Source: Glycomyces amatae | GTDB taxonomy: Bacteria > Actinomycetota > Actinomycetes > Mycobacteriales > Micromonosporaceae | Reading direction: 5' to 3' | DNA: 64,000 nt | Assembly (NCBI RefSeq): GCF_020991375.1 | Contig: NZ_JAJLQZ010000011.1 | Location: forward strand, 1 to 64,000 | Translations under genes and position numbers: made by a program | Shown: positions 24,952 to 34,090 of the stretch, in pieces | How positions within the stretch are numbered: position 1 is the first letter of the stretch | Layout: every line of letters starts with the position of its first letter | Notes under the pieces: generated by a model | What the model was told of the DNA's origin: nothing | Databases searched by the model: none | Seen by the model: the letters and a program-made list of their open reading frames with translations, nothing else

Positions 24952-25716
24952 TCAGGAGTTGTGCGGGTCGGCGGCGTTGAGGGCGGCCACGACCTGGTCG
25001 TAGTCGCCGCGGGCCTCGCCGTACCGCAGGAACTTCACGCGCTCGACCTGGATCTCGGCGGCGTCCGGCCGCGACTCGATGAGGCCCATGACCTCGGCGA
25101 CGAACTCGTCGAGCGGCATCGCGTGCTCGTTGTCCTCGTGGCCGGGCATGAGCGCGGTCCGGACCGCGGGCGGCTCGAGTTCGACGACCCGCACGGCCGT
25201 GTCGGCCAGCTGGAGCCGGATCGACTCGCTGAGCATGTGGATCGCGGCCTTCGAGGCGTTGTAGGTGGGCGTGACCTTGAGCGGCGTGAACGCGAGCCCC
25301 GAGGAGACGGTCATGATCGTCGCCTCCGGCCGGGTCTGGAGGTGCTCGACGAACGCGGCGATGAGGCGGATCGGGCCGAGGACGTTGGTGGTGACGGTGG
25401 CCTCGGCCGTCTCGAGGAAGCCCTCGGGCCGGTGCCAGTCCTCGGCGCGCATGATCCCGGCCATGGCGACCAGGACGTCGAGCTCGGGGTAGCGGGCGAG
25501 GACGTCCTCGGCGGCGGTCTCGATGCTCGCCGGGTCGGCGGTGTCGATGCGGACGGTGCCCAGGCCCGGGTGCTCGGCGGCGATCCGCTCCAGCAGCTCG
25601 GTGCGGCGCCCGCCCACGACGACGGTGTTGCCCCGGTCCCGGAGCGCCAGGGCGAGGGCGAGGCCGATGCCGCTGGTCGCGCCGGGGATGAAGACGGTGT
25701 TCCCTGAAATCTGCAT
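24952..25716 (-). CDS. Short-chain dehydrogenase/reductase
   Basis: This 254-residue cytoplasmic oxidoreductase has the classical SDR motifs: the cofactor site GATSGIG, the LDVLVAMAG element, the catalytic Ser in VSSGLAF and YNASKAA with Tyr and Lys. The Arg-containing stretch VVGGRR suggests NADP preference, but that is inference. Similar DltE/YciK-like oxidoreductases are often divergent from an MmyB-type regulator, as here. The substrate is unknown. The start at 25716 was chosen because upstream sequence is intergenic and shared with the regulator. Confidence 0.9.
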   Translation of the reverse strand: MQISGNTVFIPGATSGIGLALALALRDRGNTVVVGGRRTELLERIAAEHPGLGTVRIDTADPASIETAAEDVLARYPELDVLVAMAGIMRAEDWHRPEGFLETAEATVTTNVLGPIRLIAAFVEHLQTRPEATIMTVSSGLAFTPLKVTPTYNASKAAIHMLSESIRLQLADTAVRVVELEPPAVRTALMPGHEDNEHAMPLDEFVAEVMGLIESRPDAAEIQVERVKFLRYGEARGDYDQVVAALNAADPHNS

Positions 25717-25826
25717 GCCTCGATTCTGGACGGGATCGGGCGGTTCGGGCAGAGATCGCCTATCGGGGGATCGGCGGTCCCCCGTTCGAGGTCGCATCGC
25801 GAGAGCGGGCGCACGATACTGGAGGC

Positions 25827-26663
25827 ATGGACCGCACCGCACTGGCCGAGTTCCTGCGCCGCCGCCGCGAGGAGCTGCAACCGCAGGACGTCGGGCTCCC
25901 CGTCGGGCTGCGGCGCCGCGCCCCGGGCCTGCGCCGCGAGGAGGTCGCGTCCCTGGCCGCGATGTCGACCGACTACTACACGAGGCTGGAGCAGCGGCGC
26001 GGGCCGCAGCCGAGCGTCCAGATGCTGACCTCGCTCGCGCGGGCGCTGCGCCTGAGCGACCAGGAGCGCGACTACCTGTTCCGGACGGCCGGGCACAACG
26101 CGCCGACGAGCCTCGCCGCGGCCGACCACGTCGCGCCCGCGCTCCTGCGGGTCATGGACCGGCTGGAGGACACGCCCGCGCTCATCCTGTCCGCGCTCGG
26201 GGAGCCGCTGGTGCAGAACCGGATGGCGGTGGCGCTGTTCGGCGAGCGCACCGCGTACACCGGGCTGCGCCGCTACGACGCGTACCGGTGGTTCACCGAG
26301 CCGTCGTCGCGCCGGATCTACCCCGAGGACGACCACGACCGGCAGGGGCGGGCCCTGGTGTCGAGCCTGCGGGCGGCCTACGGGTCGATGGGGCCCAAGT
26401 CGCGGGCCGGGGAGCTGGTCCGGGCGCTGCGCCGGGAGTCCGCCGAGTTCGCGGCGGTGTGGGACCGCCACGAGGTGGCCAAGCGCTTCGCCGACCACAA
26501 GACGATCGTCCACCCCGAGGTGGGGCCGATCGAGCTGGACTGCCAGGCGCTGTTCACCGAGGACCAGTCGCAGTCCCTGCTGGTGCTCACCGCCGCGCCG
26601 CGCAGCGAGGCGGAGGAGCGGCTGAAGCTCCTGGCGGTCCTGGGCCCGGCGGACACGCGCTGA
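25827..26663 (+). CDS. XRE-type regulator with MmyB-like ligand domain
   Basis: This 278-residue protein has an N-terminal helix-turn-helix (residues about 10-80, with GLRREEVASLAAMSTDYYTRLEQRRG) and a C-terminal domain of the MmyB-like type that binds small molecules, possibly fatty acids. It is divergent from the SDR gene with 110 bases between them, and the pair is a common actinobacterial arrangement. It probably controls the SDR gene and itself. GATACT ends six bases before the ATG, and the only GGAGG is too close to the start to be ideal, so the transcript may be leaderless. Confidence 0.9.
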   Translation: MDRTALAEFLRRRREELQPQDVGLPVGLRRRAPGLRREEVASLAAMSTDYYTRLEQRRGPQPSVQMLTSLARALRLSDQERDYLFRTAGHNAPTSLAAADHVAPALLRVMDRLEDTPALILSALGEPLVQNRMAVALFGERTAYTGLRRYDAYRWFTEPSSRRIYPEDDHDRQGRALVSSLRAAYGSMGPKSRAGELVRALRRESAEFAAVWDRHEVAKRFADHKTIVHPEVGPIELDCQALFTEDQSQSLLVLTAAPRSEAEERLKLLAVLGPADTR

Positions 26664-26674
26664 CCGCGGCCCGT

Positions 26675-27148
26675 TCAGGCGCGGTCGTCGGCCTCGCCCG
26701 GTTCGGGCTCGGCGCAGCCGTCGCTCCAGTCGCCGTCCTCCGGGGACGTGCCGCCGATGTACAGCGGTCCGCCGAACGCCCACTCGGCGTCGTCGAACTC
26801 GGGGAAGTCGCCGAACACGCCGAAGCGCCGGTAGTGGTCGTCGGCGACCTCGCAGAGGACGAGGGTGACCTCGTACTCCTCGCCTTCGCAGCCCGACTCG
26901 CAGAACATGCCGGTGATGCGCCCGGTCGCGACCGCCGAAGCGCCGCCCCAGGACTCCCATTCGAGGTCCCGGCCGCTGGAGAACTCCGAGAGCGTCAGCT
27001 CCTCGGGCCGCTGGAGGCTGAGCTCCTGGGAGTCGTCGCCTTCGAAGGTGTCGAGGTCGAGGACGTGGACCTCGCCGGTCGGCTCCTCGGCGGGGCTCGG
27101 CTCGGTCGCGTCCGTTGTGGAGGCGTCCGCCGTGGGCGAGGGCGCCAC
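26675..27148 (-). CDS. Small hypothetical lipoprotein (body of the gene)
   Basis: The open frame from GTG 27148 encodes 157 residues with a Ser/Thr/Pro/Glu-rich spacer and then an acidic domain containing a pair of Cys (ESGCEG region) and an unassigned fold. I do not recognise the family. Reading the same frame upstream gives [17 protein letters not shown], a textbook lipobox, but with no start codon in that frame. The start in fact seems to lie at ATG 27228 in a neighbouring frame; see the next entry. The native protein is therefore probably a surface lipoprotein of about 185 residues. It overlaps no other gene and ends 11 bases after the convergent regulator gene. Confidence 0.6.
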   Translation of the reverse strand: MAPSPTADASTTDATEPSPAEEPTGEVHVLDLDTFEGDDSQELSLQRPEELTLSEFSSGRDLEWESWGGASAVATGRITGMFCESGCEGEEYEVTLVLCEVADDHYRRFGVFGDFPEFDDAEWAFGGPLYIGGTSPEDGDWSDGCAEPEPGEADDRA

Positions 27149-27228
27149 GGCGGCGGGGTCGGCAGTGCAGGCGGCGAGGATCGCCAGGCCGATCAGGACG
27201 GGGGCGCCAGGAGACGAGGGGACCGCAT
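27149..27228 (-). other. Out-of-frame signal peptide of the small lipoprotein (apparent frameshift)
   Basis: ATG 27228, preceded by AGGA, opens [11 protein letters not shown] and then hits a stop. Insertion of one base into the five-G run at 27200-27204 would join [10 protein letters not shown] to [11 protein letters not shown], forming a perfect lipoprotein signal in frame with the downstream gene. This is either a homopolymer sequencing error or a real slippage mutation. The sequence shows the frame break directly; the cause is inference. Confidence 0.6.
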
Positions 27229-27396
27229 GGCGTGCATCCTAAGGCACGCCCGCAAGTCCCCCAGTGTCCGTTCGGGTCCGGAGCGGGCGGGCCCCGCCGG
27301 GGCGCCGCTCGCGGCGGCAGTCGGCGCACACGTGTTCGCCGGTCGATCACAGCGGGTACAGTTCTGGGGCGAATCGGCGAGCGGACGGGAGCGCAC

Positions 27397-28209
27397 GTGA
27401 TCGAGTTCGAATCGGTGTCCAAGACCTATCCGGACGGCACCGTCGCCGTCGAGGAGTTCTCGCTCGTGGTCCCCTCCCACCGGTCGGTGGTGCTGGTCGG
27501 GTCCTCCGGGTCGGGCAAGTCGACCCTGCTCCAGATGGTGAACCGCATGGTGGAGCCCACGGGCGGACGGGTCGCCATCGACGGCGAGGACGTCGCCGGG
27601 CGCGACGCGGTGGGCCTGCGCCGGTCCATCGGGTACGTCCTCCAGCACGGGGGCCTCCTGCCGCACCGGACGGTCCTGGACAACATCGCCACCGTCCCGG
27701 TCCTCAACGGGACGCGCCGCCGCCGGGCCCGGACGGAGGCGGCCGGGCTCCTCGAGCGCGTCGGCCTCGACCCGTCGCTGGGGAGGCGGTACCCCTCGCA
27801 GCTCTCCGGCGGCCAGCAGCAGCGCGTCGGCGTCGCCCGCGCGCTCGCCTCCGACCCGAACATCCTGCTCATGGACGAGCCGTTCGGCGCGGTCGACCCG
27901 ATCGTGCGCCGCGAGCTCCAGGACGAGCTCGCCCGGCTCCAGGCCGACCTGGGCAAGACCATCATCTTCGTGACCCACGACGTGGACGAGGCCCTGCGCC
28001 TGGGCGACGAGGTCGTGGTGCTGCGCCGCCACGGCGTGATCGCCCAGCGCGGCACGCCCGCCGAGATCCTGGCCTCGCCGGCCGACGACTTCGTGCGCGA
28101 CTTCGTCGGCGCCGACAGGGAGGAGCGGCGGCTCACCGTCCGGAAGGTCGACGGCCGCGACGTCGCCGTGGACGGCACCGGACGCCCGGTCGGGGTGCTG
28201 CACCCATGA
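27397..28209 (+). CDS. Osmoprotectant ABC transporter ATPase (OpuCA-like)
   Basis: This 270-residue ATPase powers import of glycine betaine, choline or related solutes. Walker A is GSSGSGKST, the signature [15 protein letters not shown] and Walker [14 protein letters not shown]. The C-terminus keeps a short tail but no CBS domains, so osmotic sensing by CBS modules is absent. The GTG at 27397 has a GGGAG site. It is the first of four genes whose starts and stops overlap by four bases each, so all four are translationally coupled. Confidence 0.92.
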   Translation: MIEFESVSKTYPDGTVAVEEFSLVVPSHRSVVLVGSSGSGKSTLLQMVNRMVEPTGGRVAIDGEDVAGRDAVGLRRSIGYVLQHGGLLPHRTVLDNIATVPVLNGTRRRRARTEAAGLLERVGLDPSLGRRYPSQLSGGQQQRVGVARALASDPNILLMDEPFGAVDPIVRRELQDELARLQADLGKTIIFVTHDVDEALRLGDEVVVLRRHGVIAQRGTPAEILASPADDFVRDFVGADREERRLTVRKVDGRDVAVDGTGRPVGVLHP

Positions 28210-28874
28210 CATGGCTGGCCCTGAGCTGGGAGTACGTACTCGAACTGACGCGGGACCACCTGCTGCTGAGCGTCCCCGCGGTCCTCCTGAGCGTGCTCAT
28301 CGCCGTCCCCATCGGACGACTCGCGAACCGGCGCAGGGTCCTCGGCGGGCTCGTGACCGGCGCCGCGACCCTCATGTACGCGATCCCGGCGCTGCCGCTG
28401 CTCATCATCATCCCCGCGGTCTTCGGCTTCCCGCTGCGGTCCTCGGCCACCGTGGTCACCGCGCTCACCGTGTACGGCGTCGCGCTGCTGGTGCGGACCG
28501 CCGCCGACGCCTTCGGCTCGGTGGACGCGGAGGTCCGCGACGCCGCGCTCGCCGTCGGCCACTCGCCGCGCAGCGTCTTCTGGCACGTCGACCTGCCGCT
28601 GGCGATCCCGGTGCTGCTCTCGGGCACCCGCGTGGTCGCCGTGAGCACCGTCAGCCTCGTGACGATCGGCGCGCTCATCGGCGTGCCGGGCCTGGGCTCG
28701 CTCCTCACCGACGGGTTCCAGCGCGGCATCACCGAGGAGGTCGCGGTCGGCGTGGTCGCCACGATCGTCGTCGCCCTGGTCCTCGACGGGCTGCTGCTGG
28801 CGGCCGGGCGCGCCCTCACCCCGTGGGCGCGCACCCCGCGCCGGAGCGCGAAGACCGCGGGAGGCGCGCGATGA
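28206..28874 (+). CDS. Osmoprotectant ABC transporter permease (OpuCB-like)
   Basis: This 222-residue permease has five to six membrane segments and an EAA loop in [19 protein letters not shown] style ([14 protein letters not shown] seen). The phrase [15 protein letters not shown] is typical of OpuCB/YehY-type proteins. Its ATG overlaps the ATPase stop, and its own stop overlaps the next permease start. The two permeases form a heterodimer. Confidence 0.92.
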   Translation: MTWLALSWEYVLELTRDHLLLSVPAVLLSVLIAVPIGRLANRRRVLGGLVTGAATLMYAIPALPLLIIIPAVFGFPLRSSATVVTALTVYGVALLVRTAADAFGSVDAEVRDAALAVGHSPRSVFWHVDLPLAIPVLLSGTRVVAVSTVSLVTIGALIGVPGLGSLLTDGFQRGITEEVAVGVVATIVVALVLDGLLLAAGRALTPWARTPRRSAKTAGGAR

Positions 28875-29584
28875 GCCTGCTCATGGACGCCGGCGCCTGG
28901 CTGGGCGACCCCGCGAACTGGTCCGGTGACAACGGCGTCCCGACCCGGACCGTGCAGCATCTGGCGATCACCGGCGCCGCGGTCGGCATCGCCGCCGCCG
29001 TCGCCCTCCCCGCGGGGGTCCTCATCGGGCACACGCGCCGCGGGGCGGGCCTCGTGGGCGCCCTCTCCGGCGCCGCCCGCGCCATCCCGACCCTGGGCCT
29101 GCTGACCCTGTTCGGCCTCGCCTACGGCATCGGCCTGAAGGCCTCGCTGGCGGCCCTCGTGGTCCTGGCGGTGCCGTCGATCCTGGCGGGCGCCTACGCG
29201 GGCGTCCAGGCCGTCGACGCCGCCACCGTCTCGGCCGCCAGGGCCGTCGGCATGCGCCCGCGCCAGGTCCTCTTCGGCGTGGAGCTGCCGCTCGCCGCGC
29301 CGGTGGTCGTCGGCGGCGTCCGCGCCGCCGTGTTGCAGGTCGTCGCCACGGCGACCCTCGCCGCCTACATCGCCGACTACGGCCTGGGCCGCTACCTGTT
29401 CGCCGGGCTCAAGTCCCGCGACTACGCGCAGATGCTCGCCGGGGCCCTCCTCGTCGCGGCGCTCGCCCTCCTGCTCGAACTCGCCTTCGCCGCCGCGCAG
29501 CGCTACGCCGCGACGCGCATCGCCGACCCCGCCCGATCCGACCGGAACGACACCCGAACCGTTCAGAAAGGCCCGACCTCATGA
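28871..29584 (+). CDS. Osmoprotectant ABC transporter permease (OpuCD-like)
   Basis: This 237-residue permease is the partner of the preceding gene. Key stretches are RAIPTLGLLTLFGLAYGIG and VSAARAVGMRPRQVLFGVELPLA, the EAA loop. A membrane-spanning pattern with five or six helices is clear. It overlaps both neighbours by four bases. Confidence 0.92.
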   Translation: MSLLMDAGAWLGDPANWSGDNGVPTRTVQHLAITGAAVGIAAAVALPAGVLIGHTRRGAGLVGALSGAARAIPTLGLLTLFGLAYGIGLKASLAALVVLAVPSILAGAYAGVQAVDAATVSAARAVGMRPRQVLFGVELPLAAPVVVGGVRAAVLQVVATATLAAYIADYGLGRYLFAGLKSRDYAQMLAGALLVAALALLLELAFAAAQRYAATRIADPARSDRNDTRTVQKGPTS

Positions 29585-30513
29585 AACGAAGCCTCCCAGG
29601 GCAACGCCCCCGCAAACGACGCGCGCTCGCGGCGGCCCTCGCCGTGGCCGGGACCGCCGCCCTCACCGCCTGCTCCGGCGGCGACCCGTTCGACTCCGGC
29701 TCCGACGGCGGGGACGGCGACACGATCGTCATCGGCTCCCAGGACTACTACTCGAACGAGATCATCGCCGAGATCTACGCCCAGGCGCTCGAAGAGGCCG
29801 GGTACACCGTGGACCGCCAGTTCCGCATCGGCCAGCGGGAGGCGTACCTGCCGGAGATCGAGGACGGCACGATCGACCTGTTCCCCGAGTACAGCGGCCC
29901 GCTGCTCCAGTACTGGAACGCCGAGACCTCGGTCAACCTGCCCGACGAGGTGTACGCCGAGCTGGAAGGGGCCGTGCCCGACGGGCTGCGGGTCCTCGAC
30001 CAGTCCCCCGCGAACGACCAGGACTCCTACACCGTCACGCAGGAGTTCGCCGACGAGTGGGGCCTCACCGCCATCGGCGACCTCGCCGAGGTCACCACGC
30101 CGCTCGTGCTCGGCGGGAACTCCGAGGCCGAGACCCGCGCCTACGGCCCCGCCGGGATGATGGAGACCTACGGGATCGAGATCGGCTTCACGCCCATCGA
30201 GGACGGCGGCGGGCCGCTCACCGTGCAGGCCCTCGAGGACGGCGACATCCAGCTGGCGGTCATCTACACCGCCTCGCCCGCGATCGCCCAGGGCGGCCTG
30301 GTGACCCTCGAGGACACCGAAGGGCTCTTCCTGGCCTCCAACGTGGTCCCGCTCGCCAGCGACAACGTCGACGACGAGGCGGCCGCGATCATCGACGGCA
30401 TCAGCGCGGGCATGGACACCGAGGACCTCATCGCCTTGAACGTGCGCAGCGTCGAGGAGGAGCTGCCCGCGGCGACCATCGCCGAGGACTGGCTCGCCGA
30501 GAACCCGCAGTAG
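29581..30513 (+). CDS. Osmoprotectant-binding lipoprotein (OpuCC/OsmX-like)
   Basis: This 310-residue lipoprotein has a basic N-terminus and the lipobox AALTACSGG. The mature part begins with [20 protein letters not shown] and shows [17 protein letters not shown], the ligand-pocket region of OpuAC/ProX-like proteins with aromatic residues suited to quaternary amines. It completes the four-gene transporter. Ligand choice among betaine, choline, carnitine and proline betaine cannot be read from sequence. Confidence 0.92.
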   Translation: MKRSLPGQRPRKRRALAAALAVAGTAALTACSGGDPFDSGSDGGDGDTIVIGSQDYYSNEIIAEIYAQALEEAGYTVDRQFRIGQREAYLPEIEDGTIDLFPEYSGPLLQYWNAETSVNLPDEVYAELEGAVPDGLRVLDQSPANDQDSYTVTQEFADEWGLTAIGDLAEVTTPLVLGGNSEAETRAYGPAGMMETYGIEIGFTPIEDGGGPLTVQALEDGDIQLAVIYTASPAIAQGGLVTLEDTEGLFLASNVVPLASDNVDDEAAAIIDGISAGMDTEDLIALNVRSVEEELPAATIAEDWLAENPQ

Positions 30514-30525
30514 AGGGGTCTCCGC

Positions 30526-30563
30526 TGCGGCGGCGCGGGCGATTCCCCGTTCGGGCCGCCGCA
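30526..30563 (+). terminator. Hairpin after the osmoprotectant operon
   Basis: TGCGGCGGC and GCCGCCGCA form a nine-base-pair stem with a 20-base loop, 12 bases after the last stop of the operon. No T run follows. Confidence 0.55.
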
Positions 30564-30642
30564 CCGGGCAGGCTCTGGAATCATGCCGGTGGGGTCCGCA
30601 CAGTCGGGCCCCACCGCACCGGATCGTGAAGGGACAACGCCG

Positions 30643-30705
30643 ATGATCTCCGAGAGAACCGCAGGGCCGCGCGCCGACCGCCCCACCGCGGCGGTGGCGC
30701 CGTGA
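30643..30705 (+). CDS. Possible 20-residue leader peptide coupled to the flavoprotein gene
   Basis: ATG 30643, preceded by GAAGGGAC, opens a frame of 20 residues starting [14 protein letters not shown]. Its TGA overlaps the GTG of the next gene as GTGA. The flavoprotein itself lacks a good ribosome site of its own, so coupling through this short frame would explain its translation. The peptide resembles nothing I know. Confidence 0.4.
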   Translation: MISERTAGPRADRPTAAVAP

Positions 30706-32126
30706 GCACCCGCGAAGTGGACCTGGTCGTCATCGGCGCGGGGCCGGTGGGCGAGAACATCGCCGACCGAGCCGTCCGCGGCGGCCTCGAGACGGTCGTC
30801 GTCGAGCGCGAGCTCGTCGGCGGCGAATGCTCGTACTGGGCGTGCATGCCGTCGAAGGCGCTGCTGCGCTCACCGCAGGCCCTCAGCGCCGCCAAGGCGG
30901 TGCCCGGCGCCGCCGAGGCCGTCACCGGCGGGCTCGACGTCGCGGCGGTCCTGCGCCGGCGCGACTCGTTCGCCAGCGACTGGTCCGACTCGGGCCAGGT
31001 GCAGTGGCTCGAGAGCGCCGGCATCGGCCTGGTCCGCGGCCACGGGCGCCTGAGCGGGGAGCGCGAGGTCACCGTGACCGCCGAGGACGGCGCCACCACG
31101 GTGCTGCGCGCCCGCCACGCGGTCGCGGTCGCCACCGGCTCGGTCGCGAACCTCCCGGGCATCCCCGGGCTCCGCGAAGCGAAGCCGTGGACGAGCCGGG
31201 AGGCGACGAGCGCCAAGACGGTGCCCGAGAGCCTCGCCGTCATCGGCGGCGGCGTGGTCGCGACCGAGATGGCCACGGTCTACGCCGCGTTCGGCGCCCG
31301 GGTCACGATCCTCTCCAGGAGCCGCCTGCTCGGCGGGGTCGAGCCCTTCGCGGCCGACCGCGTCGCCGAGTCCCTGCGGGCGCAGGGCGTCGAGATCAGG
31401 ACGGGCGTCGAGACGCTCCGCGTCGAGCGCACCGGCGACGGCGTCCGCGTCGAGACCGACCAGGGCGCCGTGACCGCCGCCGAGCTGCTCGTCGCGGCCG
31501 GGCGCTCGCCCGCCACCGGCGACCTCGGGCTCGAGACGATCGGGCTCGACCGCCGCGCGAAGCTCGAGACCGACGACACGCTCCGGGTCGAGGGCTTCGA
31601 CTGGCTCTACGCCGTGGGCGACGTCAACGGCCGGGCCCTCCTGACCCACCAGGGCAAGTACCAGGCGCGCGCCGCGGGCGACGTGATCGCCGCGCGCGCC
31701 GCCGGGCGCCCGGTCGACGACGCGCCGTGGGGCGCGCACGTCGCGACCGCCGACCACGCCGCCGTCCCGCAGGTGGTGTTCACCGAACCCGAGGTCGCGG
31801 CCGTCGGCCCCACCGCCGACGAGCTGCGCGAACAGGGCAGGAACATCCGCGTCGTCGACTACGACCTCGGCTCGGTCGCCGGGGCGAGCCTCTACCGGGA
31901 CGGATACGAGGGCGCCGCGCGCATGATCGTCGACGAGGACCGCGGCGTGATGGTCGGGGCGACCTTCGTCGGCCCCGAGGTCGCCGAGCTCGTGCAGGCG
32001 GCCACCACGACCGTCGTCGGCGAGGTCCCGGTCGACCGCCTCTGGCACGCCGTCCCGGCCTACCCGAGCATCAGCGAGATCTGGCTGCGCCTGCTGGAGG
32101 AGTACGGGCGGCCCGCGACCGCCTGA
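30702..32126 (+). CDS. FAD-dependent pyridine nucleotide-disulfide oxidoreductase
   Basis: This 474-residue flavoenzyme belongs to the dihydrolipoamide dehydrogenase/mercuric reductase group. The FAD site is [10 protein letters not shown], the redox pair lies in [13 protein letters not shown] (CX4C), and the NAD(P) site is [12 protein letters not shown]. The second FAD motif is LYAVGDVNG and the dimer-interface His is in [11 protein letters not shown]. It has no N-terminal metal-binding domain, so mercury reduction is not indicated. The role may be thiol or quinone reduction. The GTG start overlaps a short upstream frame (GTGA). It is not clearly linked to its neighbours. Confidence 0.88.
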   Translation: MSTREVDLVVIGAGPVGENIADRAVRGGLETVVVERELVGGECSYWACMPSKALLRSPQALSAAKAVPGAAEAVTGGLDVAAVLRRRDSFASDWSDSGQVQWLESAGIGLVRGHGRLSGEREVTVTAEDGATTVLRARHAVAVATGSVANLPGIPGLREAKPWTSREATSAKTVPESLAVIGGGVVATEMATVYAAFGARVTILSRSRLLGGVEPFAADRVAESLRAQGVEIRTGVETLRVERTGDGVRVETDQGAVTAAELLVAAGRSPATGDLGLETIGLDRRAKLETDDTLRVEGFDWLYAVGDVNGRALLTHQGKYQARAAGDVIAARAAGRPVDDAPWGAHVATADHAAVPQVVFTEPEVAAVGPTADELREQGRNIRVVDYDLGSVAGASLYRDGYEGAARMIVDEDRGVMVGATFVGPEVAELVQAATTTVVGEVPVDRLWHAVPAYPSISEIWLRLLEEYGRPATA

Positions 32127-32441
32127 CGCCAAGTGCGGGCGGCCCCGCCCAGGCGACCAGAGGGGCGGGGCCGCCTCGGTGACGGCGGCGGCACCCGCGT
32201 TCCGAGGCTCGACGCCCTGCGCCTTCGTTCGTCCCCCGCGCGGCCCGCTTCCCCGTCGAGGCCCGCGGGCCCCTCCGACCGGGAAGGGGTTCCCGCCCCC
32301 GTCTTGCCGGTCTCCTGCCTTGTGAACGGCTCCGCCCGCCGACAAACTGGTCCTGATCGATTCGGCCTCCGACCCCCAGGCCGCCTCCTGATCGCGAACC
32401 GCAGCGGCTCGCAGCCTCGTCCAAGTGCCAAGGAGTCGGAC
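32127..32441 (+). other. Intergenic region between flavoprotein and beta-propeller genes
   Basis: The first 50 bases hold the terminator at 32138-32175. The remaining sequence is GC-rich with short Pro/Arg-coding stretches on both strands and no supported gene. A promoter for the next gene should lie near 32320-32400, where base composition falls slightly, but I could not pick convincing boxes. Confidence 0.5.
32138..32175 (+). terminator. Hairpin after the flavoprotein gene
   Basis: GGCGGCCCCGCCC and GGGCGGGGCCGCC form a perfect 13-base-pair stem with a 12-base loop, 11 bases after the stop codon. Confidence 0.7.
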
Positions 32442-33452
32442 ATGACCTCACTCGACCGCCGTCAGTTCCACCGGTCGCTCCTCGCCGTTCCCGCCGCCGC
32501 CCTGGTCGGCACGGGCCTCGGCGCGCTCGCCCCCGCCGCGGCCTCGGCCGCCCCCGCCGACTGGCAGGCGCAGTTCCTGGTGGGCCAGGCGGACGGCGAG
32601 CTCATGCACCGAAGGCGAAGGGGCGACGGGTCCTGGGGTCCGACCTGGGACGGGGTCCCCACCGCCACCGGCGCGCTGCTCCGCGTCTCCTGCGCGGGCA
32701 TGTCCGCGGACCTCCACGTCGTCGCGACGATCAACAGCGGGACTCCGGACCACGCCGTCCGGCGCGGCTCCGACGGCTCCTGGACGGCGTTCACGCCGAT
32801 CCCCTCGCAGTCGGGCCCCGCCTCGGGCGCCGTCCACGTCGCGGCGACCACGCTCGGCCGCGAACTGCACGTCTTCAGCGCCTCTGAGCGGGGCACCACC
32901 CTGTACCACACCGTCCGCGGCGAAGACGGGGTCTGGCTGCCCCGTTGGACGGCGCTGCGGACCTTCGGGCGCATCGGCCACATCGCCACCGCCCGGGTCG
33001 GCACGACGATCAGCACCACCGTCATCGCCGACGGCAGGCTGCTCCACGCCGTCCGCGCCTCGGATGGGACATGGAGCACCTGGGGCGACGTCGAGCGCCC
33101 GGCAGGCGACATCGGGAACGTCAACCAGGTGGCCCTGGCGGGGATCGGCGCCCAGCTCCACGTCGTGGCGCTGAACGGCTCCAGCGAGGTCCACCACGCC
33201 ATCCGCAAGGGGGACGGGTCCTGGCAGCGGTTCAGGAAGCCGTCCGTCTTCAACGGCCACTCGCCCTTCGCCGTCTGCGCGGCGAACGTCGGCGGCGAGA
33301 TGCAGGTCGGGATCATCGACCTCGACGGCAGCCGCCAGATCGTCAAGCACTCCATCCGCCGATCCGACGGATCGTGGCAGCGGGTCGGCACCGTCTCCTC
33401 CGCCGGTCTCACCGGTGATCCGGGGACCCTGGCGGTGGCCGCCACCCGGTAG
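32442..33452 (+). CDS. Tat-exported beta-propeller protein with DGSW repeats
   Basis: This 336-residue protein has a twin-arginine signal (DRRQFHRSLLAVPAAALVG, cleavage near ASAAPA). The mature part consists of about six repeats of roughly 48 residues. Each carries a strand ending in H or HV, then HAVRxxDGSWxxW or a variant; examples are DHAVRRGSDGSW, LHAVRASDGTW, HHAIRKGDGSW and KHSIRRSDGSW. A last strand (TLAVAATR) could close the ring with the first blade. The pattern recalls PLL-type or tachylectin-like sugar-binding propellers, but the family is not certain. No catalytic residues were recognised. A secreted lectin or binding protein is the best guess. An AAGGAG site precedes the ATG. Confidence 0.75.
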   Translation: MTSLDRRQFHRSLLAVPAAALVGTGLGALAPAAASAAPADWQAQFLVGQADGELMHRRRRGDGSWGPTWDGVPTATGALLRVSCAGMSADLHVVATINSGTPDHAVRRGSDGSWTAFTPIPSQSGPASGAVHVAATTLGRELHVFSASERGTTLYHTVRGEDGVWLPRWTALRTFGRIGHIATARVGTTISTTVIADGRLLHAVRASDGTWSTWGDVERPAGDIGNVNQVALAGIGAQLHVVALNGSSEVHHAIRKGDGSWQRFRKPSVFNGHSPFAVCAANVGGEMQVGIIDLDGSRQIVKHSIRRSDGSWQRVGTVSSAGLTGDPGTLAVAATR

Positions 33453-33505
33453 GCCCGGGATCGTCTCGCGACCGGGGACCTGAGCGGCGATGTCGAAGCA
33501 GCCCA

Positions 33506-33543
33506 CGCCGAGAGCCGGGCCCTGGCGGGCCCGGCTCTCGGCG
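33506..33543. terminator. Bidirectional hairpin between propeller gene and envelope operon
   Basis: A perfect 17-base-pair stem closes on the loop TGGC. It lies between convergent genes and ends eight bases before the stop of the DUF3618 gene. Confidence 0.8.
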
Positions 33544-33550
33544 GAAGAGG

Positions 33551-34090
33551 TCAGCCTTCGCGTGAAGACCGGCGGACGTCGTCGGCGGCCTGCCGCGACT
33601 CCTCCTTCACGTGCTCGCCCGAGCTCTTCGCCTCGGACTTGACGTGCTCGACCGATTCCTTGGCGCTCTCCTCGAGGTGATGCGCCGACTCCTTGGCGGT
33701 GTCCCCGACGTGCGAGCCGATCTCGGCACCGATCTCCTTGGCCTCGGCCTTCATGTGCTCGGCCATGGGCTCGGCCCGGTCGGCCAGCGCCTGCGCCGCC
33801 TCGCGGGCCGTGCGGTCCGCGGGCAGGAGCGAGGCCGTGAGGGCGCCCACCCCGAAGGCGATCAGGCCGGCGGCGAGCGGGTTGCCCTTGATCTGGCCCT
33901 CGACCTGGTCCGCGTCGACGGCGCCCATGACCTTCTCGCGGACGGTGCGGACGCGCCGCTGGACGCGCTCCTTGCCGCGGTGGGCCATCCGCTTGGGGTT
34001 GACCCGGTCGTTGATCTCGTCGATCGTCATGCCGAGGTCTTCCCTCGTGCTCTCGATCTCGTCCCTAATCGCATCTGCTCGCGCACCCAT
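33551..34090 (-). CDS. DUF3618-type membrane-associated protein
   Basis: This 179-residue protein starts with a DUF3618-like region (ADAIRDEIESTREDLGMTIDEINDRVNPKR) and has one hydrophobic segment (PLAAGLIAFGVGALTASLLPA) near the middle. The C-terminal half is a long charged helix rich in EHVK/EESAKES-type repeats, suggestive of a coiled coil or LEA-like stretch. Function is unknown. It is the third gene of an operon with the two that follow. Its ATG has an excellent AAGGAGG site and lies inside the end of the upstream gene, giving a 64-base overlap. Confidence 0.8.
   Translation of the reverse strand: MGARADAIRDEIESTREDLGMTIDEINDRVNPKRMAHRGKERVQRRVRTVREKVMGAVDADQVEGQIKGNPLAAGLIAFGVGALTASLLPADRTAREAAQALADRAEPMAEHMKAEAKEIGAEIGSHVGDTAKESAHHLEESAKESVEHVKSEAKSSGEHVKEESRQAADDVRRSSREG

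Noticed and set aside
25758-25766. GCCTATCGG near the SDR gene as another LysR operator
   Set aside because: It is only a half-site; the other arm of the inverted repeat is missing.
27115-27396. Upstream extension of the osmoprotectant ATPase frame
   Set aside because: The added sequence is Arg/Pro-rich and overlaps the lipoprotein gene; the GTG at 27397 has a ribosome site and starts the conserved ATPase.
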